Below are positions 20,500-30,559 of a DNA stretch of 64,000 nucleotides, piece by piece. The notes below the pieces were generated by a model. The model made no database searches. It was not told the DNA's origin and was given only the letters and a program-made list of their open reading frames with translations. The translations under genes were made by a program, and so were the position numbers. How positions within the stretch are numbered: the first letter of the stretch is position 1; each line of letters begins with the position of its first letter. The DNA is from Ectobius pallidus (lineage: Eukaryota > Arthropoda > Insecta > Blattodea > Ectobiidae): assembly GCA_964059195.1 (NCBI GenBank), contig CAXKWD010000007.1, positions 1,116,001 through 1,180,000 of the forward strand, written 5' to 3'.

Positions 20500-20890
20500 C
20501 GTGCAAAATAACTACAGTTAATTAAAACAAAAACTGTTGGCTACCACAATGGAACAGGACGATACACACATGTAGCGGTGGAAAAAACTGTTCTTTTTGT
20601 GAAACTTTTTCAACTGTTACTGCTTCTCAAACGAAACAGTTTCAAAATAACCTGTTATTCTGTTGTGGCGGAAGAAACTGTTTTGCCACCATGGTGTTAT
20701 TTTTCTATCTCTGTGCTAAGACAAGGCCAGAAGAAGCAGCTACAAAAAAAATCAGTTATTGCTGCATGAAGCAGTTACAAAATAACAGTTCCAGGGGGCA
20801 GTAGCAGTTACTACTTCTTGAAGTTGGTTGGCGTGAAGCAGTTATTTTGCAAAACAGTTTTAAAATAACTATTCTATTATTTTTGTCCCG
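20500..20890. repeat. Cluster of iterated CAGTTAT/AAAATAAC motifs
   Basis: At least ten short copies of (A)ACAGTT or AACTGTT, many paired with AAAATAAC, alternate in both orientations (for example AAACAGTTTCAAAATAACC, GCAGTTACAAAATAACAGTT and GCAGTTATTTTGC). This looks like the iterated subterminal repeats of a DNA transposon, but I could not find its terminal inverted repeats. Confidence 0.4.
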
Positions 20891-21087
20891 TGCATTATGC
20901 GTGAATCATGTGATAACCATACTGGTTTATAGGGGAAAATGGGAAAAAAATACCAAAAATTGGTTTTATTTTGCAGATTATGGCTTTTGTGGTTTTATTT
21001 CGTGGATTATGACGTTTGTGGTTTTATTTATGAAATTCAGGTTATTTTGCAGCTTACATTTGCCCGCAAATGATACCTAACATCTTA

Positions 21088-21180
21088 ATATATCAACTCA
21101 AGAATAAAATAAAATTGTTTTCAGTGGATCAAATACACGTGATCCACTGAAAACAATTTAATTTCATTCTTGAGTATATT
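21088..21180. repeat. Near-perfect hairpin (foldback)
   Basis: Inverted arms of about 40 bp (AAAATTGTTTTCAGTGGATCA and its complement) surround a short loop near 21125-21140. Small foldback MITE or recombination hairpin. Confidence 0.7.
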
Positions 21181-21309
21181 AAAAGGTGGAAATCAGGACC
21201 ATCATGACAGATTTATTTAATATATCAAGATAATATAATCTTGACATCAGAATGCATAATTTTGTTTTATCGCTAATCAACAAAAACAAACGCCTCTATC
21301 TATGATCGT

Positions 21310-21750
21310 TCCTTCCTGATCTGTTGACATAGCTTGCTCAATAAAAGGCTCCATTCTCTTCTGCAATGCCATATTAAAGCCCATTTCAATTGCCAACTGC
21401 TTTATTGTTAGGAATGTGCTCTATAGCCCTTCCAAGATCAGAGGTTCAGGTTTCTATGAAACTAATTCTGGACCGTTTGTTTCTGAAAGTTTTTTCTTAT
21501 ATATTTCTTGTACATACTCTTTCCATCTCTTTTATCAGTTAGTATGGCTCCACCTTTACTTTTAACTGCTCCTGATCTGGGTACAAATTCTCGACATAGT
21601 TTGCATATAATATTAACCATATCTCATGTTCTGTTTGACAGCTTGTTTGTTTCAATCTTCTCACACTGAAATTTGATGTACTTCTCTTGATCCTTGAATC
21701 TAATCTTTGAAAATCTGCAATAAGTAATGTTTAATCTTAGCCTTGCGTTG
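21310..21750 (-). pseudogene. LINE ORF2 fragment, EN-RT linker region
   Basis: On the minus strand broken frames give KYIKFQCEKIETNKLSNRT, a CREFVPRSGAVKSKGGAILT segment and, one frame over, RWKEYVQEIYKKKLSE then PEPLILEG. This order (helical linker, I-x-D/N-G-x-I-L-T, W-x-EY-x-EL/IY, EP-x-IL) is typical of the region between endonuclease and RT in insect non-LTR elements. At least one stop and one frameshift. Weakly similar material may continue to about 22280. Confidence 0.5.
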
Positions 21751-22310
21751 TTGTTCTACTGCCTGAGTTGAAGTATTCTTACCTAAGATATAGTTAGTTT
21801 GGTTTTTATCAGGTCATGTCCGTGGGTTTCATGAACACGTTGTTTTCCTAACAAATTATCACCTCGAGTTTCTCTGACCGATAACATCATCTACTGGTAT
21901 GTTGCCTACTTCAACATTAAAGTCGTGACTACAAGAAAAGTTTTATTTGAAACGTTGTCTAGGATGTCTTCAGCTTCATATAACAGTTAGTGTTCATATT
22001 ATCCTGTATTGTACTTAGTGATTGATTGTCCACCATTAAAGCTACCCTCTTTTTTCTGTATTTATCACACCCTGTGTAGTATTCACCACATTTCACATGT
22101 CCTGTACCCAGTCCAGCGCATTTTGCTTATGCCTAAAATAACTATACCTAAGATGTCTAATTCACTTAAAGTAATATCCATTTTGCATACATTCCATGTG
22201 CCTATCAGCTTCCCTTCCCAGTCTAGTCTCCAACAAAAAGTCCTAATGACCAAAAATCACTTCAGTCTACTTGGCTGATACACCTATTTTTAAAGCTTTA
22301 TTAACAATCA

Positions 22311-22987
22311 GGGAAGACGGTACTTTGCGACACAAGCTAGTCCCATTTCCACACGCTACTCGCCTGGCCGCTTCCCGCCTGCCCTGCCATCATGCCTGTA
22401 GCCGCTGCTCAACCTCAATGCCGGTAATGCATAATTACAATTGACATGTCACCTAATATTTCACAATACAAAAGTACTCTTGCACCTTACATAATATTTC
22501 ACAATTATAAAAAAACGCAGGATGCAGGAAAATTCCCTTGCACCAACACTACTCTTTTCATAACGAACAAAATATCTCAAATTAATGAAAACCGATTCTT
22601 GCATTCAAACTCATGAAATCCCCCAATCATAACTCAAATATACGAAAGCTTCCTTCATTCCTCAACAGTCATTCATGGCGTAATGGTTAAGACTCCTAGC
22701 TATAATGCTAGGGGTCCTGAGTTCAAATCCCGGTCAATCCAAAATTTACTAGTAGGAATAAGTCTCAAATAGGTAGGTAGGGTGAAGAAGAGGTGAGAGG
22801 AAGAGAGGAAGGAGACGGAAAAGGAAGAGAAGAAGAGAATAAAGAAGAAATAAATTATTTTTTCTGTTTCATCAGTTGCGTAAGAGATGGCGTTACCGTC
22901 GCTTCTAGTAGTTCAAATGCCACCGCTAGGGGAGGATTGAGAGTAGGAGTGGGGGACTTGGTTGTGTCGTAAAGTACCATTTTCCCC
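22311..22987. mobile_element. Non-autonomous TIR element with 8-bp TSD and internal tRNA-like sequence
   Basis: Inverted ends GGGAAGACGGTACTTTGCGA (22311) and, in reverse, GGGGAAAATGGTACTTTACG (ending 22987) are directly flanked by a perfect 8-bp repeat AACAATCA (22303-22310 and 22988-22995). No transposase is encoded. An 8-bp duplication fits hAT, P or Merlin-type elements; the termini do not let me choose. At 22674-22750 it carries a tRNA-like sequence (GGCGTAATGGTTAAGACTC, then CCTGAGTTCAAATCCCGG) resembling pol III boxes A and B. Confidence 0.75.
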
Positions 22988-22995
22988 AACAATCA

Positions 22996-24880
22996 CATAC
23001 TATTTCACTTTTTTCACTTTATATAGCTTGCTGACATATCTCCAATTCATTTTTGTACCAGAGTCTCCTTGGTAACTAATTGGATCCTGTCTTGGGTTGA
23101 TATATTTGCGTAATCTTGTGTGTTTATTCTTATACTTCATTCAGGATTGTAGACGCCTTCTCTCTTCCTGTTGTAACTGAATCTCCATTTCACAACTTTC
23201 CCTCTGTTGCATGGCATGATACCTCTTTTATCTCTTTTCCGATTTATTTTTCCTCTATGCATTTAACATGTTTCTGCAGGCATTTTACTTCTCATTGCAT
23301 TGAATTTTGCTGTATTTAATTATGTCCATTATTTATGGAACCACTTTTTGGAGTTTTGGTTGCATCTGACGGCATCACACCGTGTGGGCAGACATGCTGC
23401 ATTACCTCTTTTCTTTTTACCTGTTGGCAGGCATGGTTTTTGTTGCAATATGGTTTCAATTACCTGTATATCTTTGCCTTGACTCTCCAGTATAAACCGC
23501 TTGAGATTCTGCCTGTGGTGCAGCTTTTACACTATGATACATGTATTGGCTCTGCTACTCAAAGTAGATATATAAATTATCATAAAATAGAGACACAGAA
23601 AGTTCTGGTCTGATACAAGGTTGCTACATTCTTGTACAGTCTTGTGATACCAGTAGTTGTTAAACAGCACTAGGAGAAAATAGGCATTACGCTTTTGCAC
23701 GGCCCCACACAGAATCAGTTCCTTCAGTTTGGATGGGAGATCTTTGACCTTCCACCCCATAGTACTGACCTCACAGCAAGTGTCGTTGAGGTACAGACAG
23801 CAGTGTTTTCATGACTCCAGATGTTGGCAGCAGAGTCGTATGACACGGGTATACAATTGTTGGTAACCGCTACGACAAATGCGGTGGCAACTATATAAAG
23901 AAGTAGCTAGTGAATTTCTGTAATACTTATTGATGCTTCTGTTTTCTTTATCAGCGATCAGAACTTAATTTCTGGATGAACCTTGTAGTTAGAGTATATT
24001 CGTGACCGAGATGTGCCTGATCATCCAGTAACATGGTGCTGTCGTTATTATGTTAGGTTTGGAGGGGGGCAGTTCACGAGGAGCTGATTGCCGAGGTCAG
24101 CCATCTTGTTAAATCTAAAGTCTCAAAACTTAGACAATTAATTTTGATGGAAGAAAAATTCTTATGAAAATGACATAAGCATACTCATTTCTTAATAAGT
24201 TGCATAATACAGTTTTATGTAAAGCCTGTTTGTTGGTCAGTGGAATGGGTGGATCGACTTCTAGTACATTACTCGTATCTACGTCTTGTTTACTATAGGA
24301 CCGGTTCTGTCCTTCCCAGTGTCTCAAAAGGCTCTGATCAAAGTATAATTGCCTATCTTTTCTTTTCATTTACCAATGGCAATTATTACATTCTAGTGAT
24401 TTTTGAACATTAAATTTGTGGTATAGATAATTATAAGTTCAAACAACTGTGATTAATTCTTGTATTGCCTAACATGAAGATGATTTAAAATTCTCCATTA
24501 CTTAATGAAAATTGTATCATATTTCACACCTTGAACCTGTGGGCCTTAAAGCTGATTGAATGCGACAATCTTCATCTGAACACAGGGGGCCATGCCTGGT
24601 AACTAGCAGCTTTGCCCACGGTTTTTTAGTTAATTTAACAGCAAAACTCAGCTTTGAGTTCCCTGGCTGCAAAACCATATGGTAACTTTTGTCCAAATTG
24701 ATCAATATATTCCCATTTAGGCTTGCACTCATTATCCACTTGCTTTCCCTCTATTTAAAAAAATCAGATATCTGCATGCATTTACATTATAAAGAAATAA
24801 ATCAAGCAGAGCAATCTACAAATTGATAAATATCTACTTCAGCAATGTTGTTATGACAGTAGAGAAAGTAATTTTACAAT
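22996..24880. other. Intron sequence, no supported feature
   Basis: Several short frames occur (for example near 23116-23613 and 24130-24369 on either strand) but none shows a domain or splice context. A minus-strand stretch near 23160-23270 is glutamine- and arginine-rich and could be a decayed retroelement. Confidence 0.3.
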
Positions 24881-25000
24881 TGAAATATTATACCGAAAAC
24901 TGGTACTTCGATAGCACAAAAATCATGTTTTCTGCCCTTTTTTTGCTCATAACTTGCTAACGAAAGAAAAAATTAAAAATCCGGTTTGGGGGTGCATTGC
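24880..25000 (+). repeat. Divergent fragment of the composite repeat family
   Basis: GAAAACTGGTACTTCGATAGC, TCATGTTTTCTGCC, GCTCATAACTTGC and ATTAAAAATCCGG match the central part of units A/B at 3601-4894. It lies just upstream of a REV1 acceptor. Confidence 0.6.
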
Positions 25001-25048
25001 AAACACTTTCTCTTGCTATATAGATTGTAACGTTGAGATTTGTTGTAG

Positions 25049-25169
25049 TTTTACTTTGAACATCGAAGCAGTGAGCTGTGATGAGATGCTTGTGGATTGC
25101 ACAGATGTACTCCAACAAGTTTCTGTCTCGCCGTTAGACTTCTCTCAATTCCTGCGGCAACAAATTAAG
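25049..25169 (+). CDS. REV1: REV1 exon: catalytic SCDE motif
   Basis: The acceptor is TGTTGTAG; the first base completes the AG| codon of exon 14486-14712 (serine), giving SFTLNIEAVSCDEMLVDCTDV. The aspartate and glutamate of SCDE are the remaining metal-binding residues of the polymerase active site. The exon continues VSVSPLDFSQFLRQQIK and ends at AAG|GTAAGA, phase 0. Intact. Confidence 0.93.
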
Positions 25170-25427
25170 GTAAGAAGAATTCCTGTAAAAGAAAACACGA
25201 TGGCATAGCCATCGTTAAATGATTGTTATTATTTGTGTACCCATTCCCTTTATTTACCAGTGGTAATTGTTTTCACTTTAGGGTTTGATATAAAACAGTT
25301 TTGTATAGTATAATTAATTATATAAGCAGAAATTCTTATATTGTAATTACAAGTAGAAATAACTAAGGAATTCTTGTATTGTCAAACACAAAGATTTGGC
25401 CGTGATACTGAATTGTGATTGTTCCAG

Positions 25428-25581
25428 AATAAAACTGGTTGCACAGCTTCAACAGGGTTTGGATCTAATAGGCTTCTGGCTCGTCTGGCTACAAAGCGAG
25501 CAAAACCAAATGGACAGTTGTACGTGGATCCAAGTGCTGTGGCTACGTTCATCACGGATGTCAAACTGCATGACCTCCCAG
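25428..25581 (+). CDS. REV1: REV1 exon: palm/fingers, GFGSNRLLARLATKRAKP
   Basis: Follows GTTCCAG after a compact 258-bp intron, the shortest in the locus. It encodes NKTGCTASTGFGSNRLLARL and ATKRAKPNGQ, the conserved Y-family segment (S-x-G-x-x-x-N-x-x-LA-x-x-A-x-x-x-AKP) in which the lysine contacts triphosphate. It ends with HDLPG split as G|GT at the donor GTGCGG (phase 1). Confidence 0.93.
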
Positions 25582-26139
25582 GTGCGGCAACACGCTACTT
25601 GCTAAAACGAAGTTAAATAATATGAGTTGGTTATCATCTTGGTTATGAGCAACAGGAACAGCTTTGTGCTCCACTGTTCCTTATATGAGTTGCCCTTACT
25701 CGTACATGTACCTATGTTGTATACCATGCACATGTCCTTCTGATTGAAAGTTTAGTCTCAACCAAAGATTGAATGTTTTTACACACGTACTTCAACCCCA
25801 CATTCCACGGAGTTAGGGGAGACATACAGGTTTGGGTACTGAGAAATTATAAAATTCATGTTTTCTATTCGCAGCAATGAATTGCTCTGAAACCTTGTAA
25901 TCTGACATGCTCTTTGTTGACTACTCAAACTGTTGTAGTTAGAGGTAGTTATCACTACAAAATGGCAACGACGTTTCGTGCACTGAAATGTCATTTCCAC
26001 AAATAAAAATTTTTAATGAATGATTTTTTCTATTTATTTCTTAATATCGTATGAACATCATCTACAATCATTGCTTTAACAGTAATAGTTTAGTTTAAAA
26101 AAATACTTTTAATATAAAAGAAATTAGTCTTAATGTATA
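25582..26139. other. Intron sequence, nothing recognised
   Basis: AT-rich intron DNA. Confidence 0.4.
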
Positions 26140-26580
26140 ATAATACTTGAGATGGAGAACAATAACTTCATTTAATTCAAACTAACCTGAACATAATAAT
26201 TATATAAGAATTGAATTTTTACACTAAAACTTCACTTTTGGTATAGTTTACCTGTACTAGTTTCGGCGCCTTCGCAACCATTGTCAACAGCTATACTTCA
26301 ACGCTGTTGACAATGGTTGCGAAGGCGCTGAAACTAGTACAGGTAAACTATACCAAAAGTAAAGTTTTTGTGTAAAAATTCAACTCTTATATAATTATTT
26401 ATAACTTCACTGTGTTAACTTCCAATACAATTTAATATTAACCTGAACATGTTTCGAGCCAACATCCTCAGCTATACTCCATCTGAGTCAGGATGTTGGC
26501 TCTAAACATTTTCAGGTTAGTTAAGTGAAATTATTGTATGTTAAATTCTCCATCTCAAGTATTATTATATGTTTATTAAC
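26140..26580. mobile_element. Two nested foldback elements with Penelope/hammerhead-like ends
   Basis: The inner palindrome has arms at about 26195-26285 and 26300-26400 (TTTTGGTATAGTTTACCTGT and complement). It is inserted into one arm of an outer palindrome (about 26140-26195 plus 26440-26470, against 26480-26580; ends AATACTTGAGATGGAG and complement). Both palindromes have the same short centre, GCTATACTTCA and GCTATACTCCA. Arms include CTAGTTTCGGC and ATGTTTCGAGCC, the reverse of GAAAC-containing hammerhead cores; one arm retains CTGAGGA. They look like inverted dimers of Penelope-type termini without coding sequence, but could be foldback MITEs of another kind. Confidence 0.6.
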
Positions 26581-26683
26581 TTCACTATTGAAACTTCCTA
26601 TAAATTTTATAGTCTTAATGGTTTTCCTTACATATACTGTACCCGATGCTGTTCGTATAATATTTTCAAATAGATTGAAAAAG

Positions 26684-26860
26684 AATAAAATCAGGTAAAC
26701 TGATACAACAAAGTGCCAGAATGCTTTTGTTTAATCAGTGATAATTGCAATTATGATATGTAGAAAATATGTTGTTTTTGTGATAGATCTCCGAGTTAAG
26801 CTCCAGTTCGATTCATTAAGCAGAGCTAATGGAAGAACAAAGGTCTTAAGTTTGATAAGC
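26684..26860 (+). repeat. Dispersed repeat K, copy 3
   Basis: Best match is 9801-9990 over its whole length, sharing AAAATCAGGTAAACTGAT, GCCAGAATGCTTTTGT and GAGTTAAGCTCCAG. Confidence 0.7.
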
Positions 26861-27421
26861 ATGTGTGAAGGAATATGCATCATCTGTTCATTTTGAGAAT
26901 GCAAGTGCATGTAAACATTGCATTGAAAAATTCTGCCCCTAAAGTTATTTGATTGGTCGCCAATCTTCCTCTCCCATAATAATCTATCTATACGGGCTAC
27001 TTTCAGATTTCATATGTGGTGAAAGCAAAGATTTGTTTATTTCATTCATGTTGAAATGAGTACTACATGAATACTGTTATTTATAGAAGGCATATTACTG
27101 TGAAATAATTAGGCCTACGTACATTAAGCGGAGTTCTCTGGCAATGGTGTAACTTCCAAATACAAATCATCTGACTTTGGCTTTACTTCCGTATTGGAAC
27201 CAGCATCCGAACTGTCACCTAAATTGATTATTAATCTGTTGACGACTCGACACTCAATCAAAATCCCACATCTTATTTTCCTCAGTTGCCATATTGATGA
27301 ATCACACAGTCATCAATGTTGTCACTGTCCTCATTACGCACTTTCCAGATAGACCTACTTCTGGCACATAAACCAGTGAATTCCAATGTCAGTTTCTTCA
27401 GTTGCAATTGCGATCCTTTAA

Positions 27422-28101
27422 CCCTTTCACTGCTAACGACGGAACTGTGACGGCGCGGAGAATGGCACCTACGTGTGCTAATGACGGTACTGTTCCGCCC
27501 GCGAAGTGGGTGCTATGAACGAGACGATTCCACAAGGCATGGAATTTTTTAACACGGTTTTAACGAAAGGATAGTGTCCTGCCATCTATTGGGGTTAGAT
27601 AGAACTTAATTTCATTGCTTTCCCTGCTCTGTGGTGCAATTTGTAGATGAAAATCTGAGGCCTTGCACAGTGTTGCCGCGAAGATAGTGCTACGAATTAG
27701 ACAATTGCTCGTAGAATAGAATTCTTTAACATGGTTTCAACGAAAGGATAGTGTCCTGCCATCTCTTGGGGTTAGATGGAAATGATTTTCATTGCTTTCC
27801 TTGCCCTGTGGTGCAATCTGTAGCCGATAATGTGAGGCCTTGCACAATGTTGTGATGTCTGAAGAAGCCATTGAACTCACGAGTCATATGACTAGCGGGG
27901 AATCACATCAAGGCCATGGTATGTTCAATTTCAACACAGTCATTGCTTTCACGAGCAAGGAAAAACATTTCTAACGTGATGACGGAGTTCTGGCGTATTT
28001 TAAAACTGCCTTCTTATTTTTCGGATTTAGCGCCGAGTGACAGTGAAAATATGTCAGCAAGGAGGGTATGTCAGCTTGCCAATATCTCAGCAGTGAAAGG
28101 G
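27422..28101. mobile_element. piggyBac-like MITE (TTAA target, CCCTTT ends)
   Basis: Inverted repeats CCCTTTCACTGCT at both ends are directly flanked by TTAA (27418-27421 and 28102-28105). A TTAA target and CCC-starting termini are characteristic of the piggyBac superfamily. No transposase is present. The interior contains two copies of a 177-bp tandem unit (starting about 27525 and 27702, marked by AAAGGATAGTGTCCTGCCAT). Confidence 0.75.
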
Positions 28102-28469
28102 TTAAAAACGTTCAGTGTTATTTCCTTTTGTTCACTTCACAAAAATTTACCTCCTTGCTTTTATTTATGTCACTTGGACCGGGTTGAATTTCAGTCATTA
28201 TGTTTGTAATGCTTCCTGCAGACTGGGTTATGAATGATTATAATATTTGTAATATTTGTAATAAATTGATATCGTTATCTTAATAATTTTTGTCTATATT
28301 ATGAGCTTTTTCTGTTACAAAAATCAGATATAGTGTGGGACTATAATATCTTGTAGCATATTGTGAGCTGTGGTTCAAATCACAAAGATGATTCCCAAAG
28401 CTAAATGTATTGCAACTTCCACTGTAAAACAATATGTTGTCATGAGAATTGATTTGCATTTGATAAATT

Positions 28470-28660
28470 CTTTCTAATATATTACCATAAAATAGGTGCT
28501 AAATTGGGCATTACTTCAGTACTGGTCAATCAAGTTGGTCCAAAATAAATAATCTTGGACATTATAAGTGCGTATACAGAGTTTCATGAAAATCCAATAA
28601 ATTATATTTGAGTTATTGCGCCTTTCTTATATATTATAGACACACGGACATTTTCCCGTC
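28470..28660 (+). repeat. Dispersed repeat Q, copy 2
   Basis: A single diverged monomer: GCTAAATTGGGCATTACT, AGTTTCATGAAAATCC, TTTGAGTTATTGCG, then ACACACGGACATTTTCCCGTCC. Confidence 0.65.
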
Positions 28661-29095
28661 CCACCCTGTAAAACAGCTGTGGTTGCTATGGCCGTCTCCT
28701 CTCATCGTTCTTCTTCTTGGTGTCACTGCTGGTTCCTGGAATTCCCTACCTTCACGATGGGAATAGGTGGAGATGGGATGTTACGCTGTTTCTTACACTT
28801 AAAGATCAACACTGAGCTCCCAGTTCCCTATGTTTATTTACACATTAGTTAGACAGTTGCTTATATACCCTAGCCTAAACCATTGCTAACATTTCTGCCC
28901 TGTCCTGGGGACACATCCAACATCCTGCACACATCAGTCGTTTCCCAGCTCTCTTTTACACACAGATCACACAAATATTTCTGTGTCAGCTACGCAGACA
29001 ATGACTGAAGGCTTTGTACTTACAGGGGGTCCACGGTCACATAACATTATTATTATCAATAATAAAAATAATAATTATGTTGATGTTGATAACAG
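28661..29095. other. Intron sequence before the next REV1 exon
   Basis: Moderately GC-rich patch without a recognised feature, then an AT run and the acceptor GATAACAG. Confidence 0.4.
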
Positions 29096-29418
29096 GTGTT
29101 GGCTGGAGTTTGTCGAGGCGACTGAATGCTATGGGACTACACACCTGCTCTGACCTCCAGTCTCGCAGTCTGTTGAATCTCCAGAAAGAGTTTGGGAACA
29201 AGACTGGCCACGCTCTTTATAAACATTGTCGAGGGGAGGATGATCAGCCATTACATTTTGGCCAGAAACGAAAGTCAGTTTCTGCTGAAGTGAATTATGG
29301 GATCAGGTTCAAAGGGAAGAATGAGATGGATACATTCTTAACACAGCTGTCAGAGGAAGTGGCGACACGATTACATGCTGTCAAGTCCAGAGGGCGGTGC
29401 ATCACTCTCAAGATCATG
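29096..29418 (+). CDS. REV1: REV1 exon: thumb and start of little-finger (PAD) domain
   Basis: The 323-bp exon completes the split glycine and gives the DLPGVGWSLSRRL helix-hairpin-helix of the thumb. It then encodes LQKEFGNKTGHALYKHCRG and the invariant RKSVSAEVNYGIRF at the start of the polymerase-associated domain, and ends with VKSRGRCITLKIM at ATG|GTCAGT, phase 0. All conserved segments are intact. Confidence 0.95.
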
Positions 29419-30440
29419 GTCAGTAATTCACTCGATTGATAACTTAATGATCAGCTATTGCTGTGTGCATGATAGCTATACCACATTCACTACATGCTTC
29501 AAATATTTTTATTCTTGTTTTCTCGAGAACTTTCAAGAATCGAATAATTGCAATTTTTTCAATTCAGAGTTCCTGTTACTATTATGAGATTGAATCCTAA
29601 ATTTTCTATTTCTACACCCGTCAAATTGGATTATACATGCAATTCTATCGCCTACAACAGAATAGGGATGTTTTCTAATTTTCTTTCTTTTCTTTTTTTT
29701 GACTGTCCCTCATTGTGAGCCATAAGGCTCTTTGGGACCTTTATTAAAATGTAAAAATAATGTAATAATAAGAATGAAATCAACCAGTCATCCCTGCATG
29801 ATGTAGAAACATGGCAACTTTCTACGAAAACATTTATTTAGAAGACTTACATGCGTTAAGGCAGACTTTGAATGTACAACAATACTGTTTGGCACTATTA
29901 TTATTGGATTTGGAAGTTAAGTGGTACTGAGATTTGAATTTATTCCTACAAATCAGTAATTCATTAGACTCTTGATTATCCGGTTTGCAAATTAATGGCC
30001 TGTTTTTAATTTTGATTTTATATTAATTTTTTTTATTTACAGTACTGTATTTTTTATTCTTGAGAACTGAGCTCAATTTTTAATGATAGCTTGAGGTTCA
30101 TAGTTTTATTGCATTTTGAGGGTTTTGACCTTTTCTTTACTGAACATTGCTGAAGAGGTTGGGGATAGAGATGGCAACAGTGGGGCCTAGTGCTATACGA
30201 AAGCAAGACAATGCATCCAATAAAAAGAGAAGATTACAGATTTCTTCCTGAATACTGTGCAGTTTGTTTATTCATACAGCATTATTGTGTGATGTAATAA
30301 TTCCTCACGTTCTCATACAGGGAATGTGTATTCAGTTGTTTCAACCTCATAACACTGATACCTTATTCGTTGCTTAGGCTTTGTATTGATTGAGAAAACA
30401 CTTTGCTGAAGTTGAATTGCATGGGCATGTGTGTTTTCAG
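29419..30440. other. Intron (1.0 kb), nothing recognised
   Basis: AT-rich, with a long T/C run near 29680-29700. The acceptor is TGTTTTCAG. Confidence 0.5.
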
Positions 30441-30559
30441 GTGCGTGCCAAAGAAGCTCCAGTAGAAACAGCCAAGTATCTCGGTCACGGTGTTTGTAAT
30501 CATGTGACCAAGTCGGTGACCCTGGGAGCAGCCACTGGAGATAAGAATGTGATAGCTAG
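30441..30559 (+). CDS. REV1: REV1 exon: PAD domain, central part
   Basis: Encodes VRAKEAPVETAKYLGHG and a VTKSVTLGAATGD segment, the middle of the little-finger domain that contacts template DNA. It begins directly after TTTTCAG and ends GCTAG|GTAAGC in phase 2; the next exon supplies an A to give arginine. Confidence 0.93.

Noticed and set aside
22674..22750. Functional tRNA gene
   Set aside because: Pol III boxes are present but the T stem and acceptor stem do not pair properly; it is a tRNA-derived repeat.
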